Assembly: GCF_014502795.1 (NCBI RefSeq)
Contig: NZ_JACVHF010000002.1
Location: 1-64,000, forward strand
DNA: 64,000 nucleotides
DNA from: Heliobacterium chlorum
GTDB taxonomy: Bacteria > Bacillota > Desulfitobacteriia > Heliobacteriales > Heliobacteriaceae
Direction: 5' to 3'
The first letter of the stretch is position 1. Each line of letters begins with the position of its first letter. Positions 1-9,148 of this stretch are shown in pieces. Made by a program: the position numbers and the translations under genes. The notes under the pieces are model-generated. The model worked only from the letters and a program-made list of their open reading frames with translations. It did not search any database and had not been told where the DNA came from.

Positions 1-102
1 CATAATCCTTTAAATTGCAAAAAATTCCATTAGGCCAAAATTCTTTTTTTACTTACGGTAGGGGTGTTGAAAACGCGCTTAAGATATTATCCCAATGTTA
101 AA

Positions 103-1326
103 CTAAAAATGTGTGGCCTTAGGTTTTTGCACAACTTCATTTATCGGATCATTTACATACAGTAAGTGCTTCCATTTTACTAACAAAGTAACAAAAACTA
201 ACAGACCTATACAAAGGATAAAACCAAAGAAATTTCTATTTGTTGCTACACTTGAATTAGATAGAATGATAAACGATAAGTTTGATAAAAATAATACGAG
301 CAATGATAGACGAACAACTGTACGTTCAAACCCGGATAAATGGGCGTCTCTAACAAATCCATGTTTAGATTTATTACGACTTCCTAAGTCATATATCCAG
401 TCAATCGGCATTCTTACTAATATAGGTAAAACACTAGCCCATAGAAACAAACCTAAGGAGACGATTAATGGTGAGAACGGATTACTTTCGTTGGTTCCCT
501 TTGGACATTTATCGTACAATTCTACAACGAGGCTTAAAGAGATACTGGTCCAGATAGACATTATAAAGGCTTTAACATATCTTAAAATAATTGTTCTTAG
601 ATAAAATATATGGCGTACTAGTGAGGCCTCCATTTTAGCGACTTCCTCAATAAGTTTACGATCGGAAACTCCGCAGATACCGAAAGCAACGTGGAACAAA
701 TCAATTTGATGTTCATAATTATCTTCATAAGAATCGTTTATTAATGATTGTTTCATTTCCTCTGTTATTAAACTATTACCTTTGTTATCTCCATTTATCC
801 GCCGTGTCTCAGGGATTATTCCCGGTATATTTTTTAATTTAGAGGCAAAATAATTTTTATCTTCTTCGTTAAATGGAAGAATAAAGTTAATAATTTTATT
901 TCTAGACAACTGACACATTAACACACTTTTCTTATTATCTAGTAATTCGTCTGGAGACAAGGCAATCCCTGATAAAGTAAATCTCGGGTGAAATTTATCG
1001 TCGTTATGACCTGGTTGATGGGCTGTAAAATAGAATTTAGTGATGTCCATAAAAAGAAGATATAAGGCGTAAAGTTGAAGCCCAAACGTAATTATTACCG
1101 AAAGAATTAATACATAATAGCTATAGTTACCTCCGTTTACAACGATATTTAATAGTTCTAAAAACGTATCTCTTGTGAATACAGGAAAAAATATTAATAA
1201 TCCTGAACCGCTTAGAAACCCCCCACCAACGCGATGTAGGGTAGATAATCGTGTTTCTGCCCTTTGGAGATAAGCCCTCATCGCGGATCTCTCGTCATCT
1301 TCAAACTTAACATTTATATAATCCAT
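103..1326 (-). CDS. Multi-pass membrane protein of unknown function
   Basis: A 407-residue protein I do not recognise. Hydrophobic segments lie near residues 38-55, 68-95, 245-275, 285-308, 338-360 and 367-388, so about six membrane passes are likely. A polar stretch of roughly 140 residues (about 100-240) sits between the second and third. The start is supported by GGAGGG seven bases upstream of the ATG at 1326. The gene is clearly AT-rich compared with the prophage further right, as is common for horizontally acquired defence-island genes. It stands alone, with no partner gene in an operon. It could be a transporter-like or signalling membrane protein; no catalytic motif is visible. Confidence 0.75.
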   Translation of the reverse strand: MDYINVKFEDDERSAMRAYLQRAETRLSTLHRVGGGFLSGSGLLIFFPVFTRDTFLELLNIVVNGGNYSYYVLILSVIITFGLQLYALYLLFMDITKFYFTAHQPGHNDDKFHPRFTLSGIALSPDELLDNKKSVLMCQLSRNKIINFILPFNEEDKNYFASKLKNIPGIIPETRRINGDNKGNSLITEEMKQSLINDSYEDNYEHQIDLFHVAFGICGVSDRKLIEEVAKMEASLVRHIFYLRTIILRYVKAFIMSIWTSISLSLVVELYDKCPKGTNESNPFSPLIVSLGLFLWASVLPILVRMPIDWIYDLGSRNKSKHGFVRDAHLSGFERTVVRLSLLVLFLSNLSFIILSNSSVATNRNFFGFILCIGLLVFVTLLVKWKHLLYVNDPINEVVQKPKATHF

Positions 1327-1342
1327 AAGTATCCCTCCGAAT

Positions 1343-1932
1343 ATTTAACATTATAAAATATCTGTATTATCCCCGTTATTTCGGATATTAGTCTTAGTAA
1401 TTCGGTTATTATTAAATAAAAGGACATTAATGACATTTTTTGAATACACCGTCTACATTCAACGTCATATACGGATCGGGTCATCCAACTGTTGCCAATA
1501 TTGTGATTGTGAACAATCTGGGGCTATTACTAATGGACCTATGGGATCTAACCGGGCACAGGTATGCTATGAGCGAGCATTGACCATAGTTGAAGCAGTA
1601 TACGGACTAACGACGATTAGCGATTACTCTTTTTTACGCGTAAGGGTTGAACGGCTTTATCGGTTTTATTTAGGCTTTAGCCCCGTAAGGGGTAATTTCT
1701 TATGAAACGTACGGGGTCGGTAAAGCGGTGGGGTCGAAAGAAATAGTAGTGGACGGAGTGGAATCCTCCCAACTGACTGAAAACACACTAGTATTGCGTG
1801 TCAGAAGTTCTTTGATGGTATAAAATTTGTTTATTAAATTCCTTATTCCACGTTTTGGCGATTTAAAGGATTCTTTGTCGAAGTGTCGTATGTAGTACAT
1901 CATGATTCGATTACAGATGGGGATGTACCATA
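1343..1932. other. Intergenic stretch without a convincing gene
   Basis: This AT-rich gap separates the membrane protein gene from the IS630-type transposase. A 91-codon plus-strand frame (1430-1705) has three scattered Cys residues but no good ribosome site and no familiar motif, so I do not call it. The left terminal inverted repeat of the insertion element should lie near the right end of this stretch, but I could not match it to a right end by eye. Confidence 0.4.
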
Positions 1933-3036
1933 ATGACGATGAAAAAGAATCTACGGATGAGTCTAAAAGTAAAGAACCAATTGAATCACAAGATACACGC
2001 TTCTACTTCTGAGCAGCGAATGGTATTCCGATGCAAAATCATTATGCATTTGTATGAAGGCTGTTCTCTGGCCAAGGTGGCTCGATTACTGAATACATCG
2101 GTTCAAACCCGTATCGAAATGGCGAGATCGATTCATTTCCGCGGATTGTGACTAAAAGGATTGTATGATCATCCCCGCTCCGGAGCACCATCGAAATTTA
2201 CCGTAAACCAACGATGCGAGTTAATTGCCATCGCTTGCGATAATCCTTCCCAGTATGGATTTGGCACGTACCCTATTTGGACGCTAACGATTCTATCGAA
2301 AGTTGCGAAACAACAAGGGTTTCCAATGAGTCGGTGTACAGTCGGTCGAACTCTCCGGGAAAATGCCCTGCGTCCACACAAAAAAACAAATGTGGCTTCA
2401 TAGCATGGATCCGAACTTTAAGGAAAAAGTGAACGCGATTGTCGAGTTTATCTACACCCACCGGAAGGTCACGCTGTTCTCAGTATTGACGAGAAAACAG
2501 GGATGCAAGCGTTGGAGCGAAAGCATGAAACTCGACATGCGGTCCCCGGTAGACCGGGTCGATTTGAATATGAATACATTCGACATGGCACCCAAAGTCT
2601 GTTGGCCTCTTTCGATACCCGCACCGGCCGTGTCATCACCCAATGTGGCCCGACTCGCACGGCCGATGATTTGGTTGCATTTATGGAAAAGGTTGCCGAA
2701 GCATACAAGGATGTGCCCAAAGTCCATATTATCTGGGACAACCTCAACATCCACAAAGATGGGCCATCTCGCCGGTGGATCGAGTTTAATCAACGCCATG
2801 GGAACAAATTCGAGTTCCACTACACGCCGAAGCATGCCTCCTGGGTGAATCAGGTGGAAATCTTCTTTTCCATCTTGCATCGCCGCTGTTTCCGACATAG
2901 TGACTTTTTCAGCGTGGAAGAATTGAAAGAAGCGGTCATGCAGTTTATCCTGGTATGGAATACCGAAGAAGGTCACCCATTTAAGTGGACCTTCCGTGGA
3001 TATCCCATGCAGGATAAAGAACAGGAGGCGGCATGA
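1933..3036 (+). pseudogene. IS630-family transposase, broken by a stop and two frameshifts
   Basis: Reading the same frame through the TGA at 2149-2151 gives an N-terminal helix-turn-helix region followed by a typical PRSGAPSKF segment. The frame is lost near 2380-2400, where a second frame carries WLHSMDPNFKEKVNAIVE, and is regained near 2455. There it encodes the DDE core: the first Asp in SIDEKTG, the second in IIWDNLNIH, and the Glu in WVNQVEIFF. Order and motifs are those of IS630/Tc1-type transposases. Three lesions make the gene non-functional unless some are sequencing errors. The stop TGA (3034-3036) sits 1 base before the start of the next small gene, so the two were probably translated together. 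Confidence 0.85.
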
Positions 3037-3037
3037 C

Positions 3038-3340
3038 ATGCCTGACAAATCGATGAAAGACCTGCTTATATATGAATGTCCAGAAATCAAGGAGTTCTTG
3101 GATGAAAACGGCTTTGAACATCTTCATGTACGCAAATATGGGAAGCATCTCATTATTTATTCCATCGAGGACGAGGAAAAGGTATCTCGTGCTCGGTTTA
3201 CCCTGATGAAGAATGGGGACTTTACACTGGAAATGATCGATCATCGGGAGACCTGGTTTCCGACCCCCTACAGGGGGTCGACAAAAGAATTACTTATCCA
3301 ATTGACACAACAGTTTAGCTTTGCATTAGCGAAGTTTTAG
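3038..3340 (+). CDS. Small hypothetical protein coupled to the IS630 transposase
   Basis: A 100-residue protein starting at ATG 3038, nine bases after AGGAGG (3023-3028), which lies inside the end of the transposase gene. Translational coupling is likely. The protein is mixed in charge, with segments such as FLDENGFEHLHVRKYGKH and FTLEMIDHRETWFPTPYRG, and shows no catalytic motif I can name. It may be a passenger of the element or the DNA-contacting accessory protein that some IS630 relatives carry. A perfect inverted repeat (3261-3280, arms CGACCCCCT) lies inside the coding sequence. Confidence 0.6.
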   Translation: MPDKSMKDLLIYECPEIKEFLDENGFEHLHVRKYGKHLIIYSIEDEEKVSRARFTLMKNGDFTLEMIDHRETWFPTPYRGSTKELLIQLTQQFSFALAKF

Positions 3341-3954
3341 ATATATTTCAACATTCGGTTGCTATACAAGGAATTTCTGACACGCGACACTAGCTAAACA
3401 GAACAGGAAACAGAGCAACGAAGTCACTATGAAGTTTCCCGGGGTTAGAATCTAGTGAGGGTCAGAGAAAAGTTTATAAATAGTCGAGTTCAAGCAGTCT
3501 GGCCAATGTCCGGGCTTTTTTTCATTTATAGGCTGATTTATAATGGCTCAAATTCGCTGACTTTGCAGTTAAAACACCGCAAACTACCGCCTAAAAATCC
3601 CACATCCAACATTAGTCTGCTGTAAAAGCCCAGGTTTGATTACCTGTTGTGGTATGAATGGTTATGATAGGCCGTTTTGAGAGGTGTAGAGGGCGACGTG
3701 GAGGGTCGGGTTGCTTGGGTGGAGGAAATAATTAATAGAAATTAGGAAATACAGGTATCAACCGACATAACTGTCGGAAATAATAAAAACTCAATCGTCC
3801 GCCCTTACTGCTTTATTAAAAGATCAGTTATTTGGAGGCCGTTGGCGGCTAGGTAACGTTTATTTTTCAAATGGATTAAGGTGTTAAATAGCCAAATATA
3901 ACTGTAATGGTATGGTTTAGAGTTAAATATTACAATTTAGGCGGTGTTTTAGAC
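3341..3954. other. Intergenic region without a gene
   Basis: No frame with a ribosome site was found here. A weak GC-rich hairpin followed by seven T residues near 3500-3525 could end plus-strand transcription from the insertion element. The last ~100 bases are AT-rich and probably hold the promoter of the pentapeptide-TIR gene. Confidence 0.35.
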
Positions 3955-5124
3955 ATGGCAAAGCAGGAGCAGATTGAGATGCTCAGTCAAGGCGTGGAGG
4001 TTTGGAATAGGTGGAGAAAAGAAAACCTGAAGATAAAACCATATCTAATTGGAGCTAGCATTGTCGGAGCAGGCCTCGCTGGAGCAAGCCTTATCGGGAA
4101 GCCATTTCTCGATGCAGCCGTTCTAGGAGTAGGGGCACTTAATAGGTCGAATCTAAGCGAGTCGGATTTAAGTGAGGTGGATCTTAGTGAGGTACAGCTT
4201 AGTGAGGTGGATCTCAGCGGAGTAAACCTCATTAAGACAAACCTCATCAAAGCGAACCTCCGAGAGACAAACTTAACCGAAGCAAAACTTATGTTTGCGG
4301 ATCTCAGCGGAGCAGACCTCCATGAGGCAAATCTAAGAGGGGCCGACCTCAGTGGGGCGAACCTTAGCGGCGCAGATCTTAGTTGTGCCGATCTCAGAGG
4401 TGCAAACTTGATTGAGGCGGTTCTAGAAAATGTAAACTTTGAAAATACAAACCTAACAAGGGCTGACCTGAGCAGGGCCAACATTCGATGTGCAAATTTT
4501 CTTAATGCGGATCTTAGTGAAGCAAACTTTACTGAAGCAGATCTCACGGGTACGTATTTAACTGGAACAAAGAAAAACGGAGCAAATTTTACTGCGGCTA
4601 AGTTTTGTGTTGTTGAGCCCATTGAAGTAAATATTAGTACTATGAGTAACAGTAATATGAAGAAAATGATATTAAATGAAGAAAATATCAATAGAAGTAT
4701 GAGAATTTTCTTAGCTTACAGCTATCGTACTGTTGATGATGAATTCGTAGAAGGATTTAAGGAAGTCTTAATATCACAGGGTTACGAAGTATTGGATGGT
4801 AAAGCTGATAGGATAGGTTCTATTTCCCAAGCGATATTAGACAAAATATTTAATAGCGATATGGCGGTAATTGTTATGACTAAACGTGATAAAAAAGAAA
4901 ATGGAAAGTATACAACAACTGCATGGCTTTTGGAAGAAAAGGGAGTTGCTCTGGCTTTCGGTAAGGATGTGGCTATGTTTGTAGAAGAAGAAATAGATGA
5001 AAGTGACATTGGTGGGTTACAAGGTGATGCTCAGTTGTTTCATTTCACCAGAAATAATTTTCTAATGAAAGTAATGAGTTTTATAAAAATTCTTAAGTCG
5101 AGAAATGAAAAATCCATGGCTTAG
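3955..5124 (+). CDS. Pentapeptide-repeat protein with C-terminal TIR-like domain
   Basis: The protein has 389 residues from ATG 3955, preferred over ATG 3907 because TTAGGCGG lies about ten bases upstream. A short hydrophobic N-terminal part (residues ~30-60, rich in Gly/Ala) leads into about 30 pentapeptide units of the form A(D/N)LxX over residues ~62-220, which should fold as a right-handed quadrilateral beta helix. From residue 249 a TIR-like domain begins with RIFLAYSYR (the beta-1 FISYS equivalent). It continues with DGKADRIGSISQAI and TTAWLLEEKGVALAFGK, whose W324 and E327/E328 occupy the usual position of the catalytic Glu of TIR NADases. Bacterial TIR proteins commonly consume NAD+ in abortive phage defence; a defence role here is inferred from the domain and the neighbourhood. 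The gene stands alone. Confidence 0.85.
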   Translation: MAKQEQIEMLSQGVEVWNRWRKENLKIKPYLIGASIVGAGLAGASLIGKPFLDAAVLGVGALNRSNLSESDLSEVDLSEVQLSEVDLSGVNLIKTNLIKANLRETNLTEAKLMFADLSGADLHEANLRGADLSGANLSGADLSCADLRGANLIEAVLENVNFENTNLTRADLSRANIRCANFLNADLSEANFTEADLTGTYLTGTKKNGANFTAAKFCVVEPIEVNISTMSNSNMKKMILNEENINRSMRIFLAYSYRTVDDEFVEGFKEVLISQGYEVLDGKADRIGSISQAILDKIFNSDMAVIVMTKRDKKENGKYTTTAWLLEEKGVALAFGKDVAMFVEEEIDESDIGGLQGDAQLFHFTRNNFLMKVMSFIKILKSRNEKSMA

Positions 5125-5322
5125 AAACGTTTAGGTCGTTGTGTCGGAGATTACCATAAAATCAATTTCACTGCCCATCGTCAAAGCTAAGCTTGGGCAT
5201 TTCCTTTCGAGTAGATCAGCTTGAAGGGGTTATTTCTTTTCACTCAATTAACTTGAAGCTTCTTCGCCAACTCTTAAATGATGACTATTATTTACAGGAC
5301 TAGTAATGAAGATTAAGGCCGC

Positions 5323-5427
5323 TTGACAGAAGTACAGAAGGTCGAAGCTAAGGTTGAGGACGGCCACTCCAACGAAGCGATCGAGGCCGAGATTGAAAAT
5401 CTGAAAAAGTTGTTTGCCGATATGTAA
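5323..5427 (+). pseudogene. Short coding remnant
   Basis: A 34-codon open stretch ends at TAA 5425-5427. It encodes a strongly charged, helix-forming tail (KVEAKVEDGHSNEAIEAEI then NLKKLFADM). The composition looks like the C-terminus of a real gene rather than noise, but no start with a ribosome site is present. It is probably the stump of a gene cut by an insertion. Confidence 0.3.
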
Positions 5428-5487
5428 AACTCCCATAGAATTGTATACTTATGTCCCAAAAAACTTATCGTATACAATATGGGAGTT
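5428..5487. repeat. Long imperfect inverted repeat
   Basis: AACTCCCATA-gaa-TTGTATAC (5428-5448) is repeated in inverse orientation at 5470-5487 without the three-base insertion, around a 21-base loop. There is no T-run typical of a terminator. It starts directly after the stop codon of the coding remnant and could be a protein-binding site, a recombination site or a minimal mobile element. Confidence 0.6.
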
Positions 5488-5654
5488 CCTCAATAGTCTT
5501 CTTTGTTATTTGACGGGAGTGGCATGATTCGGACCTGCAAATTATTAGATTCTGTGCACTAAGACAACCGACCCTAAGTCGGTAAAGTTGGATGGAGTTC
5601 ATGGGCTAGGGCATATAACCGGAATTTTCTTACATCTCACCGAACGTTTTAAAA

Positions 5655-5693
5655 CCCCGCAATCCTCGTACAACAAGGAATGCAGGGCTTTTT
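5655..5693 (+). terminator. Intrinsic terminator-like hairpin
   Basis: CCCCGCAATCCT pairs with AGGAATGCAGGG (10 of 12 positions) and is followed by five T residues. It lies in a gene-free stretch, so the transcript it ends is unknown; it may be left from a lost gene. Confidence 0.5.
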
Positions 5694-5829
5694 GTTTGCT
5701 CAATTTTTAGGATAAAAATCATTCTATCTAGAAACAGAAGTTAACGGAAATTCACCACCTAAAAACGTCTCCATCATCATGTACTTTCATTTGTGGATAG
5801 TGCTTAAAAATACTTCTGGTATCTAATCG

Positions 5830-6059
5830 CCTAAGCACCGAAAAAATTTATTGTTTTTTAATCCTAACCACCGAATAGCGTTTACAACCCTGTCCACCCG
5901 TTAATAATAGTGAAAAGGACAACCCCCTTATCTGGCTTGGGGACAAGCCCTTTTCGCTTAGATTCTGCTACGGTGCTTAGGCATACACGGGATCGTGTGC
6001 ATTCCTAAGTACCGAAAAAAGCTCGGAAACAGCGACCTTAATACAACCTAAGTACCGAA
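5830..6059. repeat. Five copies of a CCTAAGYACCGAA repeat
   Basis: Direct copies lie at 5830-5842, 5863-5875 (one base different), 6004-6016 and 6047-6059. An inverted copy lies at 5969-5981, with a mismatch at its last base pair. The spacing between copies is irregular (33 to 106 bases). The cluster sits between a gene-free stretch and the 3' end of the two-recombinase operon. Such short iterated sites are typical binding sites of a replication initiator, an excision factor or a recombinase accessory protein. I cannot tell which applies here. Confidence 0.7.
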
Positions 6060-6072
6060 TCCTTTAGACATA

Positions 6073-6100
6073 AAAAAGAGCCCCCTCATGGGGCTCTTTT
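6073..6100. terminator. Bidirectional terminator after the recombinase operon
   Basis: GAGCCCC (6078-6084) pairs with GGGGCTC (6090-6096) around a short loop, with A residues before and T residues after the stem. It overlaps the stop of the 53-residue minus-strand gene and probably ends the recombinase operon. Confidence 0.8.
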
Positions 6101-6260
6101 AACAAACTTCAAAAATTGTCATTTGTGGGTTGCTTTTATCCGGTTGTCTCCCAAGTTCAAAGTTGAACACCAGATCAAACTTACCGTTACGGTCAATTCT
6201 AACCAAGGCCAGGAGATTGGTGATGATTTGTCGCCATTCCGTTTTGGTGATTTCACTCAT
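6099..6260 (-). CDS. Small protein ending the recombinase operon
   Basis: A 53-residue frame starts at ATG 6260, 20 bases after the stop of the upstream recombinase gene, and ends in the operon terminator. It begins MSEITKTEWRQIITNLLAL and then has VRIDRNGKFDLVFNFELG, that is, a helix followed by a beta hairpin. The ribosome site is weak, so translation is probably coupled to the recombinase. I do not recognise the family. Small proteins of this size next to large serine recombinases can be directionality or accessory factors; that role is only a guess here. Confidence 0.6.
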   Translation of the reverse strand: MSEITKTEWRQIITNLLALVRIDRNGKFDLVFNFELGRQPDKSNPQMTIFEVC

Positions 6261-6280
6261 TGCTTTATTTAAAAGGGAAA

Positions 6281-7684
6281 TCAGGGGTTGCCAGTAAGCA
6301 TCCGTATTTCGATTTTTTCGATGAAGGACTTCCTAGCCTGTAACTGTTGAATTTGACTCTCTGCAAATTCAACCTTCTGAGTTAGTTCTATTCTGTAAAG
6401 GGTTAGGATTTCGATTATTTTATTGTTTGTATCATTTCGCTCTCTATTCATCCGGGTTCTAATCTCGAACTCAAGAGAACGAACTTTATCTGAGTAATCC
6501 CTGATTTGCTCTGAAATCCGTTCAATGGTTTCGTTTATCTCCAAAAGACTATTTTGGTTGGTAGCTTTTATTGCTGAAAGTGTTACAGTGTCGCTATAGC
6601 TAAGACGATTTATCAAGTTTCTCTTAATCTTGTCTTCCAGTAAGTCTGCGTCAGCGGAAACATCTTCGCAGTTGGGGCATTTATACAAGCGCTTTCCGAC
6701 TAATCTTCTTTTCACTTCGGTTCGTTGATCGTCTACACCAAGTTTCTGATTACAGTGCTTGCAAACTACCACGTCTCGAAGAAGAAAGTTGGTATGAAAA
6801 TAATGGGGATCGATCTCCCCTGAGCTTCGTTGGTTATAAAGCTTCCAACAGCGCTCCCATTCTTCTCGGGTAATAACCGGCTCGATCAATGGGCTCTTAC
6901 AAATCACAAGACTCTCATCCGGAGTATCCAGATCAACTTGTTGGCTAGTGGAATAGCGGTTACTTCTTTTTCCCCATACGATATACCCGGCATAAAAGGG
7001 GTTTTTAATCACTAACTCTACTTTGGATCGAGTCCACGGTGTTCCCCTATTAGAATTTGGAGGAAGATGTTTAGCGATGGAACTGCATCCGACCCCGGAG
7101 AGATACAAAGAGAAGATTTGTTTCACCAACTCAAGTTGGTCAGCTTTTGCTCCCAGTTTGCCGGTTCTTTTATCATACTCGTAACCAAAAGGAGGCCTAC
7201 CGCCTGCCCATCTGCCTTTTTTCAATAGGGCTTCCAAAGCATCTCTGGTTCTTTCTCGGATACGAGCTGCCTCGAAAGAGGTTAAGCCATCTTTGAGCAA
7301 CCGAAGCAAGATGTCTGACTCATCATAAACCGTTTGATTCGAAGTAATAATGATCGGTTTGTTGGCATCTCTTAAAAATCTGCGAATATTCTCATGCTCA
7401 ATAACATCACGGGCCAGTCGATCCTCCTTGTAAACTGCGATAAAGTCAAATTTGTCGTCCAAGGCATCCATGAGAACATTTTTCAGATATTCCCGTTTGT
7501 CCATTTTTTTCTTGGTGGATGATACAGCTCCATCTGTATATTTTTGAACCAACCGGCATTTGAAGTTTTCTACAAACTTTTCTACGGAATGTAGCTGGAG
7601 GAGATAATCCTGTTTGTCGGTGGAATATCGTCCATAAAAAGCACATCGCATTCCGGGCTTAATAATATCCTGTACTGACGTCAA
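6281..7684 (-). CDS. Large serine recombinase
   Basis: A 467-residue site-specific recombinase. The resolvase-type catalytic domain is at residues ~12-160, with S21 in the FYGRYSTDKQ motif as the likely nucleophile and VYKEDRLARD as the second conserved segment. The recombinase domain follows at ~165-290 (GRPPFGYEYD), then a zinc ribbon with Cys pairs CKHC and CPNC near residues 312-345. A long coiled coil (~375-465) completes it, the normal order for large serine integrases. The family cuts and exchanges att sites through a Ser-DNA link. The gene overlaps the end of the frameshifted recombinase upstream by 26 bases, so the two form one operon, as in CcrA/CcrB-like pairs. Confidence 0.93.
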   Translation of the reverse strand: MTSVQDIIKPGMRCAFYGRYSTDKQDYLLQLHSVEKFVENFKCRLVQKYTDGAVSSTKKKMDKREYLKNVLMDALDDKFDFIAVYKEDRLARDVIEHENIRRFLRDANKPIIITSNQTVYDESDILLRLLKDGLTSFEAARIRERTRDALEALLKKGRWAGGRPPFGYEYDKRTGKLGAKADQLELVKQIFSLYLSGVGCSSIAKHLPPNSNRGTPWTRSKVELVIKNPFYAGYIVWGKRSNRYSTSQQVDLDTPDESLVICKSPLIEPVITREEWERCWKLYNQRSSGEIDPHYFHTNFLLRDVVVCKHCNQKLGVDDQRTEVKRRLVGKRLYKCPNCEDVSADADLLEDKIKRNLINRLSYSDTVTLSAIKATNQNSLLEINETIERISEQIRDYSDKVRSLEFEIRTRMNRERNDTNNKIIEILTLYRIELTQKVEFAESQIQQLQARKSFIEKIEIRMLTGNP

Positions 7685-9124
7685 AGGTATGAGCCTCCTT
7701 CATGCCGCCAAAAGGGTGGCAAAAGGTAAAGTCGAGATAATGCTGATCGATCCATACATGGTGAAGCACATCATGTAAATATTCTTTGAATTTAAACTTT
7801 GACTTCTTTTCAGACATTAACGATTGCATCTCCAAAACCTTATCTGGTAAAGAGTTTAAAGACATGATTTCATCTTCTAGGGATTCTTTTACCCTTTTAA
7901 ATTCCACGTATTTGTCATAGATGGACAAGAGCTTTATCTCTAAGTCGTTTCGCTCCTTCTGGGCCATTTGACCGTATAAGTAGTCTTGGGTGTTGTAATT
8001 CAATTGGTCCCCGCATTTCCTTATTTGAGATTCTACCTTTTCCAATCGGTTTTTTAGAGTCTTCAGACTACGAACCCGGTACCGATCTAGCAATTTTGGA
8101 TAGTGGGCCTGAAATAAGGACTGAACGAAGTTAAAACAAGTCTCAAAAACCAACTCTTCGATATCGATTTTTTGTACCTTTTGTGAGCATTGTTCGCATC
8201 GGTAAGAGTGTGTGACTTTAGTTCCGCTTCGCTTGGAATGCCCTTTCATTTTTTGGTTGCATGGTTTGCAACACAATATTCCCTCAAGCAAAAAATCAAC
8301 ATGAGTAACTGTTCCCGTTTTTGTTTAGGGGTTTGCTCTAGTATATCCTGAACTTGTAACCATTCTCTTTCATCAATAATAGATAGTTGAGAGTACTCTT
8401 GTTTTAATTGTGGCAAGCCTTTTACGTTCAGAAGGCGAATACCCATATATGTTGGATTCTGAAGAAGCTTCTTTACTGAAGAGCTAGTCCAGTTTCGCTT
8501 AGGGTATTTTTCTCGCGAGTACAAAGACACTTCTTGAAGGGTTCTTCCTTCTAAGACCATACGATACATGGAACGAACTAGCTCTGTTTCATCTTCGTTC
8601 AATTGAATGGTAATCCCATTTTGGCGATCTACCGAATAACCAAATGGAAGAGTTCCTGGGTTTTTACCCGTTAGAAAATCTGCCTCTATTGCTGATTTAA
8701 TGCGTTCAACAATTTGCTGGCTTTCTCTTTCTATCATGGCGGCCATTAAGATTTCGATCAGTTCCCCAACTGGAGAGTATTGAATGGGTATTTCCTCGTC
8801 AGAGGTAAATATGACATTTATTTTTCTATCACGAAACAATCGGTACAGTTCAATGTACTGAATCGCATCACGACTGAGTCTGTCCCGTTTGTAGACAAGC
8901 AGGTTTTTGATTTTATCCCGGTTGATTTGACTCATTAATCGTTGGAGCTCACGCCGGTCGTCAATTCGGGTTTTTCCAGATATAGCGTCGTCAATAAATT
9001 CTTCTTCAATAATAAGGCCTTCTTTAATGGCTCGACTGAAGGCCTTCTGTTGCTGCATTGCTAAGGAGTGCTCCTGTATATTGGTAGACCGGCGATAATA
9101 TGCGACGGTTTTCAAAACCATCAC
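7659..9124 (-). pseudogene. Large serine recombinase split by a frameshift
   Basis: The first frame (9124 down to 8246) encodes 292 residues: a catalytic domain with S13 in YYRRSTNIQ, the conserved VYKRDRLSRD segment and the recombinase domain (PFGYSV). It then loses the reading frame. The second frame (about 8320 down to 7659) continues with DFLLEGILCCKPCNQKMKGH, the first half of the zinc ribbon, then CEQC and a coiled coil. The switch falls near 8285-8325, close to ACAAAAACGG and a run of six T on the coding strand. A single one-base indel would restore about 488 residues. It could be true decay, a sequencing error or a slippage site; decay is the simplest reading. The start at 9124 has GAGGTGA upstream. 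Confidence 0.85.
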
Positions 9125-9148
9125 CTCTCATTAGTATCATCTAACCGG

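Larger units (their letters stand above)
1900..3345 (+). mobile_element. Decayed IS630-type insertion element (ends approximate)
   Basis: The extent is set by the broken transposase and the small gene coupled to its 3' end. I could not identify the terminal inverted repeats or the flanking TA target duplication, so both boundaries are estimates. Confidence 0.5.

Noticed and set aside
1430-1705. 91-codon plus-strand frame left of the insertion element
   Set aside because: It has no good ribosome site, no motif and a composition like the surrounding non-coding DNA.
2452-3090. 212-codon minus-strand frame opposite to the transposase
   Set aside because: It mirrors the DDE coding sequence, and the plus-strand motifs are unambiguous.
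3987-4691. 234-codon minus-strand frame opposite to the pentapeptide repeats
   Set aside because: It is a by-product of the repetitive coding sequence (LRSAPLR-like repeats) and lacks a ribosome site.
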